From Roseburia sp. (GTDB lineage: Bacteria; Bacteroidota; Bacteroidia; Bacteroidales; Bacteroidaceae), in contig JAMPEL010000002.1 in the NCBI GenBank assembly GCA_023665185.1, forward strand, positions 62,001-126,000: a DNA stretch of 64,000 nt. The letters are read 5' to 3'. Each line of letters starts with the position of its first letter. Position 1 is the stretch's first letter. The position numbers were made by a program, and so were the translations under genes. The notes beneath the pieces are model-generated. The model was given only the letters and a program-made list of their open reading frames with translations, was not told the origin of the DNA and did no database searches. Of the stretch, positions 43,377 through 53,291 are shown piece by piece.

Positions 43377-44953
43377 TTATTCAATGAACAGAATGTTGAG
43401 CGAGTGGGGTGGTAGTGTCACTATGCCGTTATTCAGCGCGTAACTGGTGGCTTCTGGGACGACCTTGTTCTCATGCCCTATGTCGTTATAGTCGTCAGTA
43501 GACTCTCTTTTCAATACGACTCCTTTAATCTTCTTGCCCTTGATTATAGGCATTCCCTTGAAGTCGAGCCGTATATTGCGGCTGTTTTGAGGGTCTTTGT
43601 TGACAATGGCATATACGAAACGGGTTTCCTCTGTGTTTGAAGTAAGTATTCCGTCTATAACAGGAGTGCTTTGGTTGTTCCCTGCCAGTTGTGCTACTTT
43701 TGTCTCGATTGGTACAATCCATTCTTCAAGCATGTTGGTGTACATGCTGAATGTATGGAAAGTGGTGCGTTTCACAATGTCATCAGGATGTACGAATATG
43801 GCTCCGCGAGTGTTTACAATAGGTGAGAAACAGGCAATTTCCACATCGCTCGCATTGCGCAGGCAGGAGTTGAGGAAGCAGGCGGAAAACAGTGCGTCTG
43901 CCATTGTATAGGTGGAGTTTATGTCGTTCTTGTCGCGCGCCTCTATCTCAAAGCCCTTGCGCAAGTCACCGTGCCACGGATGGTGCCAATAGCGCAGATT
44001 CCATTCATCGAAAGCAATCTTGATTTTTCCCCTGAATCCGGTTTCCTCCAGAATCTTTATTGTCTCTTTTATTTCATTCTCCGGACGTTCTGTCTGCATC
44101 ATGCAGTCCAAATAAGGTGATGGAGTATTGTAATGGTAGAGTGGACGGGGGTCGTAATATCCGTGCAGGGAAATGTAATCGAGATGTCGTCCGGCGGCAT
44201 TGAGCAACGGTACTGTCCAATTGCGATCTGCCCGTCCGGCTGCAAATAGTTTGGCATCGCGGGTCACGCTGCGTATTAGTTTGGCAGACTCGCATACCAG
44301 CGGTCCCCAATCTTTTACAGTCTTTGCACCCAGTTCCCAGTCACCGTAGTTCTCGTTTCCTACACTCCAGTATTTTACATTGTAGGGAATCTCGTATCCG
44401 TTTGCCATGCGCATTCTGCCATACTTGCCGATTGACAGGTTGCAGTATTCCACCCAGTCGCTCATTTCTTCGGGAGTGCCGGTTCCTGCGTTAGTACATA
44501 TATAAGGTTCTGTGCCCACCTTGTGACACCATTTTATATATTCGTCTGTGCCGAAAGTGTTGGGATCTTCAACCTGCCAACTTTTGTCGTATACAGGAGT
44601 GCGTTCCGGTCCCACACCTTCTAACCAATGATAGGTGGAGACGAAGCATCCGCCGGGCCATCTTACGATGGGGTTTTGATTTCTTTCAGTGCTTTGATGA
44701 CATCGGCCTTGAACCCGTCTTCATCGGCGAATTTTGATTTCGGGTCGTATATGCTTCCATAGATTTGTGTATGGAAATGCTCAATGAACTGCCCGAAAAT
44801 CATCGGGTTGTATTTTACTTTTGGAGCATTCTCTGCAATCTTTATCTCATTGCATTCTGTGTCTTTTGATTTTGTGTCGGCAAAAGCCGTTACCGGAATG
44901 AGTGCTGCCAGACAGCAGCATCCTGCAAATAGTCTTGATAGTTTCTTTGTCAT
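43377..44953 (-). pseudogene. GH51 alpha-L-arabinofuranosidase, interrupted by one frameshift
   Basis: Two frames make one GH51 enzyme. The first (ATG 44953 to stop 44663) carries a signal peptide ending TAFAD and NPMIFGQFIEHFHTQIYG. The second (to 43377) carries the acid/base Glu in WSVGNENYG and the nucleophile Glu in IAFDEWN. In the join region, KEIKTP should continue IVRWPGGCFVSTYHWLEG, which is present one frame over. One base is missing at the CCCC run at 44670-44673 (minus strand). It may be a recent natural inactivation, a phase-variable tract or a sequencing error. If repaired it would be a secreted arabinofuranosidase of about 555 residues. Confidence 0.9.
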
Positions 44954-45005
44954 AGCTTTTTCTGATTTAAAAGTTTGCTTTTTGTTTGATTTTGAGTTCT
45001 TGTTG

Positions 45006-45013
45006 CAAATATA
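45006..45013 (-). promoter_or_regulatory. -7 box of the GH51 gene
   Basis: On the minus strand this reads TATATTTG, a TAnnTTTG match 52 bp before ATG 44953. The rest of the gap up to 45284 holds no gene that I can support. Confidence 0.5.
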
Positions 45014-45284
45014 ATTCCGGCTTGATAGTATCTCAGGGCTATATGTAACAATAATCCGTATAAATGTATCATGAAACAATGATTATTACATCTGTTCCTT
45101 TGAAAGATGTGGTGCGAAGCTTTTTAATTTCTTGTTTCATTGGGATTTTGATGAAATCTTCTGATTTTATAGGACTTTTTTTTGTTCTGTCTTTTATGTT
45201 CATGTCCGCTTTCTCGGTGCAGAAGGCTCTGATTTTATGGGAATTTTTTGTTCTGTCTTTTATATATAAGGGATATAAAAGTAA

Positions 45285-45318
45285 GTCCGCATAACCAAAA
45301 TCATTTGGTTATGCGGAC
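45285..45318 (-). terminator. Terminator of the HAD-like gene
   Basis: A perfect 15-bp hairpin (45285-45299 with 45304-45318, GTCCGCATAACCAAA type) lies 35 bp past the HAD-like gene end. Confidence 0.8.
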
Positions 45319-45353
45319 ATTTACGGATAATTTATTATTGTGTAGAATATTCT

Positions 45354-45803
45354 TTAGTGGCGGTTTGATTTCCAAAACATCCACTTGGGTGCAGGCGGCT
45401 CCACTTCCTCGTCTTGCTCATCCTGAAATTTCTGGTAAAGCAACTGGGCGTATGTGGCTTTGGTCGATATGATTTTGTAGATAGTAGGCCAGTCTGGCAA
45501 TCCTCCCACATTACAATCGTCAATGAATATGTCTGCATTCAGCTTGCATGACAGATGATGCGGAGTGTCTTCTTTGAACATTTCCGGTGAGTTGCTGTTT
45601 ACGGCATAAAATGTCACACCACGGTCAGCACACCATTGTACAGCCTCATCAAGAAGCCTTCCATTGCGCATTGTCCACAAGATTAGCTTGTGACGGTCTG
45701 CTATCAGCTTCTTCAGAATGTCTGTCGCGAAAGGTCTTTCTTCGCCAATTTCCGGGTAACGATGTTCTACGATTGTCCCGTCAAAGTCTACACCTATAAC
45801 CAT
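45354..45803 (-). CDS. Small HAD-superfamily protein (BT0820-like)
   Basis: The 149-residue protein begins MVIGVDFDGTIVEH, the HAD nucleophile motif DxDGT, has LWTMRNG (motif II) near 43 and DIFIDDCNVGG near 91 (motif IV). It has no cap domain. It resembles the uncharacterised small HAD proteins of Bacteroides known from structure work, likely phosphatases of unknown substrate. It lies just after wzc on the same strand, 40 bp apart. Confidence 0.8.
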   Translation of the reverse strand: MVIGVDFDGTIVEHRYPEIGEERPFATDILKKLIADRHKLILWTMRNGRLLDEAVQWCADRGVTFYAVNSNSPEMFKEDTPHHLSCKLNADIFIDDCNVGGLPDWPTIYKIISTKATYAQLLYQKFQDEQDEEVEPPAPKWMFWKSNRH

Positions 45804-45843
45804 ATCGATTTCAAACTATGAGATTTTATATATCTGTTTCGTG

Positions 45844-48348
45844 TTATACTTCCTCAAGTTTTTTGCCAGATTCCTTTCCATAGCCATAACCATAATTATA
45901 GCTGTATCCGTAGCCTTTGCCGTAAGAATATCCGCCATAACGCTTGTAGCTGTAATTGTTGGTCTCTGTCACAGCACCGTTCAATATGATATTGATGTTC
46001 GGCAGACGCTTCTCTACTGACAGGCTATTGACCAAATTCATGTCGGCTTTAAGCGTGTAGTCAGCACGCACAAGATATAGTGTGAGGTCGGCATGTCTTC
46101 CGATTGTCAGTGTGTCAGAGACAAGTCCCACAGGAGCTGTATCGAGGATGACATAGTCGTACTTCTTTTTCAAGAAACTGATGGCAGAAGCCAAATTCTC
46201 TTTTTCAAGCAATTCTGCCGGGTTAGGCGGTATAGGACCTGCCGGCAATATATCCAAGTTAGGGCTGATGCCAGAGTTTTGTATCAATGATTCCAAATAC
46301 TCATAGTCGTCCACTCTTCTTGTCAGGAAGTTTGTGATACCAACCTCATTGTTTCCAAGCTTGAAAAGTTTTGCCAAGCGTGGCTTACGGATGTCGAGTC
46401 CGATAATCAGCACTTTCTTTCCTACGAAAGCAATACTTGTTGCAAGGTTTGAAGCCACAGATGTTTTGCCTTCTCCGGCTACAGTAGAAGTGAACAGTAT
46501 GACATTCTGGTTCGGATTCAACACGAATGGAAGGTTGGAGCGCAATATACGGTATACCTCCACCATGATGCTGTTGCGGTTTTCCTGTACAACCACTGTT
46601 CTGTTGCCCTTAGCCAGAGCCTTTACGTAAGGAACAGTTCCGAGCAACGGCACGTTTGTCAGTTTGCCTAAGTCGTCAGCATTCTTTATTCTGTAGTTGA
46701 AGAAATTGCGTATATAATGGTATGCAAACGGCAGTGCGATACCTATTACAAGGGCAATCAGCAGGATTATTTTTTTCTTTGGCGATATAGGAATATTATT
46801 AATGATAGGTTCCTCAATCATTTTTCCTTTATAAGCAGTTGATGCAAGAGTTATTGCATTTTCCTCTCGTTTCTGCAAGAGCATGAGGTATAATCCCGCC
46901 TTGACTTCCTTCTGTCTGTTGATGTCTGCCAACGCACGTTCTTTAGTTGGTGCTGATGATATTTGGCTGTTGTATTTGTTCTGTTGGCTGACAAGGTCCT
47001 TATGTTGGATGGAAAGCTGACGTTTCGCACTGTTCAGCGAAGCTTTTATTCCTACAAGATACCCCTCAGCCTCGTTGGTCAGTGTAGTCACAGTAGGACT
47101 GTTCTCGGAAGAAACTCTGAGAAGTCTGTTTCTTTCCATGACAGTCTCATTGTATTTGGATATTACTTGCGGCAATGAGCTGTCTTTCAAACCTATGTTG
47201 GCTGGAATTATTTGCAGATAGTTGTGGCTGTCATTGACATATTCCAAAAGGTAATCCACGAGGTTCAGTTGTGTGGAAACCTCTACAATCTGTGTCTCGT
47301 ACTGAAGCTTTTGCCCTACATCTGTTTTGGCGTCACTTGCATAATCTGTGATACCGGATATTTTCTTGTATTGTTCAAGCTCCGCCTCTGTCATGTTCAG
47401 TTCCTTGCTGATGATGCCCAGACGGGTGTCGATGAAGTCGGCAGTTCTCGTTGCTTCCTGGTTGTTGTCAATACTTGCCTCGTCATTATAGATTTCAATC
47501 AGCTTGTTCAGATAGTCGGCACCTCTTTCCGGAATGTTGTCATTGATGGACAGCTGTGCCACGGTCGTTGTCTTTGATGTGGCTTCTACAGACATTTTGC
47601 TTGAGTACGCAATGGCTACCGGGTCGATAGGGTTAATACGTACAATCAAGTCGCGGTCAAGCTTTTCTTCATTATTGTTATCATCATTTGCTATATTGCG
47701 TGAATTGGCAAGACTAATGTCGAAAAGCGGGTTGCGTTCTATAGTTATTTTACCGAATGTCGTACTGATGTTGGCAGGGAAACCAGTGATGATTTTCTTT
47801 AGTTCTGCATCCTGATACTTTATATTTACCATATAGTTCTCCTCTTTCTTTGATAGAGTGACCTCGATGGTATGGTGCAACGAATCTATAGCCCCGTCCT
47901 CATAATCGAGCAGGAACGGACTGTATTTGCCGTATATTTCATTGTCCTTTATATTTCCGTCATAGAAATAAGTGGTGTAAAGCTTCAGTTCGCGTACAAC
48001 CTTTTTGTTCAGTGTCTTTGTGCTGAGCACCTCAATCTCATTGTCGAAACCATCGCTGCTGTTCATGAATCCCAGTTCCTGAAATGTGGAGTTGATGCCT
48101 GAGTAGGAGCGTTTGTCCTGATCTTTGATGAGTACTTTGGACGTAATGTTGTACACAGGGATTGTATAGCGTAAATATATCAATGCTGAAATTAAGCATA
48201 CTATTACGGATGCGGCAATCCAATATTTATAGCGTAAGAACAACATCCATAATATTCGGATGTCGAAACTGGACTCTTCTTCATTTCCTGCTGGATTGTA
48301 GCTTTCACCGTAACCTTTTTCTTTGTTGATTTCATTCGGATTATTCAT
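45844..48348 (-). CDS. wzc: Wzc-type BY-kinase for exopolysaccharide
   Basis: The 834-residue protein has two membrane helices (about 35-55 and 545-565) around a periplasmic Wzz-type domain with long coiled coils (about 330-480). The cytosolic BY-kinase domain follows, with Walker A AGEGKTS near 618, Walker A' IIGLDIRKPRLAKL near 645 and Walker B YVILDTAP near 728. It ends in a Tyr/Gly-rich tail (about 805-830) with more than ten tyrosines, the autophosphorylation cluster. No wza or Wzy is beside it; the only Wza in the window is more than 40 kb away. It may serve the polymer started by WcaJ or cooperate with the kinase-less co-polymerase at 5598. Confidence 0.95.
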   Translation of the reverse strand: MNNPNEINKEKGYGESYNPAGNEEESSFDIRILWMLFLRYKYWIAASVIVCLISALIYLRYTIPVYNITSKVLIKDQDKRSYSGINSTFQELGFMNSSDGFDNEIEVLSTKTLNKKVVRELKLYTTYFYDGNIKDNEIYGKYSPFLLDYEDGAIDSLHHTIEVTLSKKEENYMVNIKYQDAELKKIITGFPANISTTFGKITIERNPLFDISLANSRNIANDDNNNEEKLDRDLIVRINPIDPVAIAYSSKMSVEATSKTTTVAQLSINDNIPERGADYLNKLIEIYNDEASIDNNQEATRTADFIDTRLGIISKELNMTEAELEQYKKISGITDYASDAKTDVGQKLQYETQIVEVSTQLNLVDYLLEYVNDSHNYLQIIPANIGLKDSSLPQVISKYNETVMERNRLLRVSSENSPTVTTLTNEAEGYLVGIKASLNSAKRQLSIQHKDLVSQQNKYNSQISSAPTKERALADINRQKEVKAGLYLMLLQKREENAITLASTAYKGKMIEEPIINNIPISPKKKIILLIALVIGIALPFAYHYIRNFFNYRIKNADDLGKLTNVPLLGTVPYVKALAKGNRTVVVQENRNSIMVEVYRILRSNLPFVLNPNQNVILFTSTVAGEGKTSVASNLATSIAFVGKKVLIIGLDIRKPRLAKLFKLGNNEVGITNFLTRRVDDYEYLESLIQNSGISPNLDILPAGPIPPNPAELLEKENLASAISFLKKKYDYVILDTAPVGLVSDTLTIGRHADLTLYLVRADYTLKADMNLVNSLSVEKRLPNINIILNGAVTETNNYSYKRYGGYSYGKGYGYSYNYGYGYGKESGKKLEEV

Positions 48349-48398
48349 AAACCTATAGTCTAAAATATTATTCTTGATAAAAAATTAATCATCCCATG

Positions 48399-48406
48399 CA
48401 AAGGTA
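48399..48406 (-). promoter_or_regulatory. -7 box of wzc
   Basis: On the minus strand this reads TACCTTTG, a TAnnTTTG match 51 bp before ATG 48348. Confidence 0.55.
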
Positions 48407-48564
48407 TAATCTTTTTTCGATATGGCAATCTTTTATATCAAATATTTGGATTCTTCAGTTTTCGGAGTGTAAAGTTTTGAAGTTTAATAAATAAATATGC
48501 GTTTAAAAGGCACGTGTATCTTGATCTTCTTGCGATTTTTGCACTCCTGCGGCATCTTTGTTCC

Positions 48565-50571
48565 TCACTTTGACAATTCCTTGATAAAACCGTTGCGGTA
48601 AGCATAAAGCAGTTTCTTCAGGTCGCTGATTTTTTCCTGCAATATACGTCCTTTGTCCGTGTCCTTCACAAACATGCGTTTTGAGTTCATCTCAACTATC
48701 TGTGTGGAGCTTTTGATGTCGCTGCCTGTGCGCACGGCGTCTTCCGCCGACAGGAACGGCTGGTGCTGCACAAGGTCCAAACCTCGTGAATGGAATGTCA
48801 GAGTGTAGCCAGCAATTCCCGTCTCCGGCTGGTAAGCTTTGGAGAATCCTCCGTCGATGACCAATAGTTTGCCGTTGGCTTTGATAGGTGTCTCTCCCTT
48901 GATGGTCTTTACCGGAACATGGCCGTTGATGATGTGCCGATGCTCTCCCTGCACACCGAAACTGTCAAGAATCATGTCCACAATCTGCTCGTTGTCGTTG
49001 TATTGATAGTAATATCCTTTCTTTTCGGTATGAGCCGATTTGTCTTTGATGAAATACCTTTCAAATGTGGTCATTTTGTCCTTGTCGAACAGCGGTGAGT
49101 TCTTGCCGCACCACAGATACCATATATAGTCTATGGCAAATTGCGCCTCTTCCTCATTGCAATCTCTGTTGAACGCTTCCCTTACGATATATCCTGTTTT
49201 TTTCATCAGTTCTATACCCTTGTATCTTTTTCCTCTTATTTCCACCTCTTTCAGGCTTCCGTCCTCGTTTAGCGGAACTGAGGCATGGAACATCAGGTTT
49301 GAGTTGGATATGGAGTACATGCAGCCGTGTGCCAGCAGGCAGTCGATATGCCGTTTCAGCTTGTCGCTTGTGCGGAACGAGTGTTGCAGCTTCTCCATCA
49401 GCATTTCTTCTTCCTTGCTCAGGGTGTATGCGTCTTCGGGTGATATGGTAGGGAAGTTCACATCGCTCATCTCATACTCCTTCCCGTCAATCCTGCACAC
49501 TCCTTTTTCTTTGTCTATGCAGTGTAGCAGTTTGCGGTCGTCCATCTCAAATTCGGGATGGCGGTCTATGATGTGCGCCTCCTCCTTAAACTGTATGACG
49601 GTAATGGCTTTGTGCATTTGTGCAATGAGCTTTTCCGTCTTTTCGTCATGAGTAGGCTCCTTGCTCATCTTTTTCACTTTGAACAAGGTACACGGGTCAT
49701 TCTTATATGTTTCCATTGCGAAAGTGGCAAGCGGCAGCAGGTTGATGCCGTAGCCGTCCTCCAGTGTGGCAAGATTGCCATAGCGTAGCGACAGGCGCAG
49801 CACATTGGCTATGCAAGCCCTGTTTCCGGCTGCCGCTCCAAACCATTCTATGTCGTGGTTTCCCCATACAATGTCGAAATGGTTGTAGTTGCACAGTGTC
49901 TCCATTATGAGGTGCGCCCCCTGTCCTCTGTCGAATATGTCGCCGAGCAGGTGCAGGCGGTCAATGGCAAGTCTTTGTATGAGGTTGCAGATGGCGATAA
50001 TGAAGTCATCGGCGCGCTGGGTCTCGATGATGCTTGCCACGATGACATTGTAATATTGGTATTTCTTGTCGAAATAGCTTCCTTCCGACTCGTGCAGCAG
50101 TTCCTCGATGATGTATCCGAACTCCTTCGGCAGCTCTTTCCTTATTTTTGAGCGTGTGTATTTCGATGACACTTCCCTGCACACCTTGATAAGCTGGTTC
50201 AAGGTGATGACATAGAAGTCAGCCAAATTGCTTTCCGTTGTCTTGATGAGCTGCAATTTCTGTTCCGGATAATAAATCAGCGTACACAGCTCGTTCTTTT
50301 CAGTTTTCCGTAGTGTATTGCCGAAAATCTCCTCCACCTTTCGTTTCACATATCCCGATGCGTTCCGGAGCACGTGGTTGAACGCCGCGCTTTCTCCGTG
50401 CGGGTCACTGATGAAATGTTCTGTAGGCTTGGGCAGATTGAGTATTGCCTCCAGATTGATTATTTCGCAACTTGCGTCCGCTATTGTCGGATAGCTCTGC
50501 GACAATAGTTGCAGGTAGCGCAAGTCTTCTTTAATGGATTCTTCCGTCATGATGTTTTCTTTAATTTCCAT
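48565..50571 (-). CDS. fbp: Class III fructose-1,6-bisphosphatase
   Basis: The 668-residue protein matches the Firmicutes/Bacteroidetes class III enzyme. It has metallophosphatase motifs ISDPHGES near 56, LLGDIFDRG near 200, and WGNHDIEW near 233, and INGHVPVK near 545. It makes fructose-6-phosphate for gluconeogenesis and sugar-nucleotide supply. ATG 50571 gives MEIKENIMTEES; the ATG seven codons later is an alternative. Confidence 0.95.
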   Translation of the reverse strand: MEIKENIMTEESIKEDLRYLQLLSQSYPTIADASCEIINLEAILNLPKPTEHFISDPHGESAAFNHVLRNASGYVKRKVEEIFGNTLRKTEKNELCTLIYYPEQKLQLIKTTESNLADFYVITLNQLIKVCREVSSKYTRSKIRKELPKEFGYIIEELLHESEGSYFDKKYQYYNVIVASIIETQRADDFIIAICNLIQRLAIDRLHLLGDIFDRGQGAHLIMETLCNYNHFDIVWGNHDIEWFGAAAGNRACIANVLRLSLRYGNLATLEDGYGINLLPLATFAMETYKNDPCTLFKVKKMSKEPTHDEKTEKLIAQMHKAITVIQFKEEAHIIDRHPEFEMDDRKLLHCIDKEKGVCRIDGKEYEMSDVNFPTISPEDAYTLSKEEEMLMEKLQHSFRTSDKLKRHIDCLLAHGCMYSISNSNLMFHASVPLNEDGSLKEVEIRGKRYKGIELMKKTGYIVREAFNRDCNEEEAQFAIDYIWYLWCGKNSPLFDKDKMTTFERYFIKDKSAHTEKKGYYYQYNDNEQIVDMILDSFGVQGEHRHIINGHVPVKTIKGETPIKANGKLLVIDGGFSKAYQPETGIAGYTLTFHSRGLDLVQHQPFLSAEDAVRTGSDIKSSTQIVEMNSKRMFVKDTDKGRILQEKISDLKKLLYAYRNGFIKELSK

Positions 50572-50591
50572 TTCATGCTTTTATTGCATTC

Positions 50592-50599
50592 CAAAGTTA
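50592..50599 (-). promoter_or_regulatory. -7 box of fbp
   Basis: On the minus strand this reads TAACTTTG, a TAnnTTTG match 20 bp before ATG 50571. Confidence 0.6.
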
Positions 50600-50700
50600 C
50601 ATCTTTAATTGATATGGAGCAACGGGAATGCGCATTTATTTACATGTATTGTCTCAATGGCATTCTAAACCATTGCCTGCAAGGCGGGCGCATGGAGCGG

Positions 50701-51645
50701 CTATATGGAAGACGCGGGATTAATGGAGACGTTGCCCACCTCTTTCATATAGTTCTTCATGTTTCCGGCTTTCATTATCTTCTTCTGCTGTTTCCTGCCT
50801 ATTTCCGGTTCCATATATTCCCAGAATGTGCGCATCTTCGACAACAGCTGCATTTCGCCCGGAATGACAGATGAGTAGTGCTCCAACAGTTTTGCGTGCA
50901 TTCCCTTTATCAGCGAAAGTCTGCGTTCTGCCGTCCATTCCTTACCGCTTGCATACTCAGCCGCTAAAGAAGGGCGGGCGAGCAGTCCGCGCCCAACCAT
51001 GATGGCTTTCAGATTCGGAAACTCCTGCTCCGTGCGCCGGATGTCGTCCATGCTCAGAATGTCGCCGTTGAATACAACCGGGTGTTTGCACGACTCATAG
51101 AAACGGCGGAACGACTCCATGTCCGTTTCCCCTTTATATTGCTGTATTCCCAAGCGCGGGTGTATGGTGATATGGGCCAGCGGAGCGTCGTTGAGGATAG
51201 GAAGCACGGCAAGACCTTCGTCTGCGCACTCTTGTCCGAGGCGCATCTTCACAGAGAATGAAATGTCTTTTCTGTTGCTGACAGCTTTCATGAGTTCCTC
51301 CACCGTGTCCGGATGTTGCAGCAGTCCGGCTCCTTTCCCGTGCCTTGTCTGTAAGGTAAACGGGCATCCCATATTGATGTCAATTCTGCTGTATCCCATT
51401 TCTGCGATAGTATCGACAAGCAAGTCAAATTCCTTAGTCGAGTTGCAGAGTATCTGCGGGATAAGGTTTATGCCTTTGTTGTATTGCGGATGAATGTCGC
51501 GGATGTCCTTGTTGCGCATCTTGTTGTGCTCGATGCGTATGAACGGACTGAAATAGATTTCCGTACCGCCGACCATTTCCGCATGTATTCTTCTGTATGC
51601 GTCATCCGTATATCCTTGTATGGGAGCAAAATAGATAGGTGTCAT
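50701..51645 (-). CDS. dus: tRNA-dihydrouridine synthase
   Basis: The 314-residue protein has the Dus flavin barrel: YFAPIQGYTD at the start, DINMGCP with the catalytic Cys near 94, the SVKMRLG segment near 138, ITIHPR near 163 and VFNGDILS near 195. It reduces uridines in tRNA D-loops with FMN. Which Dus subtype cannot be said. It has its own -7 box at 51665-51672. Confidence 0.92.
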   Translation of the reverse strand: MTPIYFAPIQGYTDDAYRRIHAEMVGGTEIYFSPFIRIEHNKMRNKDIRDIHPQYNKGINLIPQILCNSTKEFDLLVDTIAEMGYSRIDINMGCPFTLQTRHGKGAGLLQHPDTVEELMKAVSNRKDISFSVKMRLGQECADEGLAVLPILNDAPLAHITIHPRLGIQQYKGETDMESFRRFYESCKHPVVFNGDILSMDDIRRTEQEFPNLKAIMVGRGLLARPSLAAEYASGKEWTAERRLSLIKGMHAKLLEHYSSVIPGEMQLLSKMRTFWEYMEPEIGRKQQKKIMKAGNMKNYMKEVGNVSINPASSI

Positions 51646-51664
51646 GTTCGTTTATTTTTATTTG

Positions 51665-51672
51665 CAAAATTA
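51665..51672 (-). promoter_or_regulatory. -7 box of dus
   Basis: On the minus strand this reads TAATTTTG, a TAnnTTTG match 20 bp before ATG 51645. Confidence 0.55.
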
Positions 51673-51935
51673 GCAAACACTTTTGACTTGTACGAATTAT
51701 ATTTGTCCCAAATTTGTGTGTGGGGATATTCTTGGGTAATTTCTCGTGTTTTTTTGAAAGATGTTGTGCTTTTTGAGAATGTGCAAGTGTGTTTTTTTTA
51801 CGGATGCTGTGCTGACGTTTTGGACGGATGTTGTGTTGGTGTATTCGACTGACTCCTCAATTATTTTCAACAGGCTCCTTTATCGGTATAATGCTGTCAA
51901 TACGATACCGAAATGCTTGAAACAGCAGCAAAACG

Positions 51936-52441
51936 ATATGTTAAATCCAAACCTCCGTAGAATCGCTCAAAATCAACCGAACTTTACCTCGCTCCCAAAA
52001 ACGCGATTCTACGGCGGCTTCCAAACCTTAAAAAACAGATAGAAAAATAGAGCATTTTGTTCGACTAAAAGAACAGCGGATTCTCCCAAAATCCAACAAA
52101 ATCCAAAATTGCAAGGTGCTGAAAATTTTTTTGTAAGGCGCACCGATTTTTTTTGCAAGGTGAACAAAATTTATTTTCAAGGCGCACCAGTTTTGAAATG
52201 TCCGATTTTCGGGGCGAAATCGGGCATTTTTTCCAGTCATCCACTCAAAAACACCGCAACAGCCTTTTTCGTGCCCCGAAAAACAAAATTTGATTTTGAA
52301 CCCGAAAAAAGACTGTTTTGAATCCTAAATTCCGTAACTCGCTGATTATCAATACATCCTATTTTAGTCTGAGCCATGCGTTTTTGATCAAAAACTGCTT
52401 CTTTTTAGCAAAATAGCATCTGTTTGATTATCAATAACTTA
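51936..52441 (+). repeat. Long dispersed non-coding repeat, copy C
   Basis: This 506-bp copy aligns over its whole length with copies A (inverted) and B. The 15-bp stem is 51952-51966 (CCTCCGTAGAATCGC) with 52003-52017 (GCGATTCTACGGCGG, one mismatch). The AAGGTGCTGAAAAT / AAGGCGCACC / CAAGGTGAACAAAATTTA module is at 52113-52188, the GTGCCCCGAAAAACAAAA block near 52271, and GATTATCAA motifs at 52343 and 52426. It lies between divergent dus and guaD genes. Confidence 0.92.
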
Positions 52442-52755
52442 TGTTTGACACTCCGAAAACAAGCCTCAATTTTGATGCGACAAACGGCATGAATTGTTAA
52501 AAAAGCGTTGTTTTGTCAAGTATCATAATGTCAGCAATGCTTGTCAGCACGCTGCAATGCTGCAATATGTGTAGCAGAATGATTCTGACGTTTGGAAGCT
52601 TCATTATAAAATATGTACAAGAGGTACAATGAATGTCGAGGTGCGGCAATATCTTTGGACAAGGGCTATGCGCACAGTGCGGCTGCCTCCGGTCTCTAAA
52701 TGTCGGATGAGCCATATTTATGCTTTATCTATTGGCAAATCTGTTTTCAAATCAG
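52442..52755. other. Intergenic stretch, nothing recognised
   Basis: No gene or element is seen between repeat copy C and the guaD promoter. The frame open from ATG 52629 runs into guaD but has no family similarity in its first 59 codons and lies mostly upstream of the promoter. Confidence 0.4.
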
Positions 52756-52763
52756 TATATTTG
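52756..52763 (+). promoter_or_regulatory. -7 box of the guaD operon
   Basis: TATATTTG matches TAnnTTTG, 42 bp before ATG 52806. Its place inside the longer open frame supports the shorter start. Confidence 0.6.
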
Positions 52764-52805
52764 CAAGACAAGAGCAAGGTGACACTTGCTATAACCTATA
52801 AGGAT

Positions 52806-53270
52806 ATGGAAAAGAAATTTATGCGGCTCGCCATTGATTTGGCTGTCGAAAATGTAAAGAACGGAGGAGGTCCCTTCGGAGCTGTTATTGTGAGGGACGG
52901 AGAAGTGGTGGCGACCGGAGTGAACCGGGTCACTGCCGACAGCGACCCTACAGCCCATGCGGAAGTCAGTGCCATAAGGACGGCATGTGGCAAGTTGCGC
53001 ACGTTCTCACTCGAAGGCTGTGATATTTATTCTTCTTGCGAACCGTGCCCGATGTGTCTGGGCGCCATCTATTGGGCGCATCTGGACCGCCTTTATTATG
53101 GCTGTGACAAGAATGACGCGGCACGTGCAGGCTTTGATGACGCTTTCATCTATAAGGAACTTGCGCTTACTTCGCAAGAGCGGACTCTGAAGACTGAGGA
53201 ACTTTTGCCGGAAGAGGCTGTCCGTGCGTTTGAGGCTTGGGCAATGAATGACAAGAAAATAGAATATTGA
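52806..53270 (+). CDS. guaD: Guanine deaminase (CDA fold)
   Basis: The 154-residue protein has the zinc site of the cytidine-deaminase fold: H51-A-E53 and P80-C81-P-M-C84, and the GGPFGAVIV and AGFDDAFIYKE segments that mark GuaD of the Bacillus type and separate it from tRNA-adenosine deaminase TadA. It turns guanine into xanthine. The M20 peptidase follows 21 bp downstream in the same unit. Confidence 0.88.
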   Translation: MEKKFMRLAIDLAVENVKNGGGPFGAVIVRDGEVVATGVNRVTADSDPTAHAEVSAIRTACGKLRTFSLEGCDIYSSCEPCPMCLGAIYWAHLDRLYYGCDKNDAARAGFDDAFIYKELALTSQERTLKTEELLPEEAVRAFEAWAMNDKKIEY

Positions 53271-53291
53271 CAAATCTGTAAAATATGAGTT

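Noticed and set aside
43377..44953. Programmed frameshift in the GH51 gene
   Set aside because: No slippery heptamer with a stimulating hairpin is evident at the C4 run, and this enzyme family is not known for recoding. A mutation or read error is simpler.
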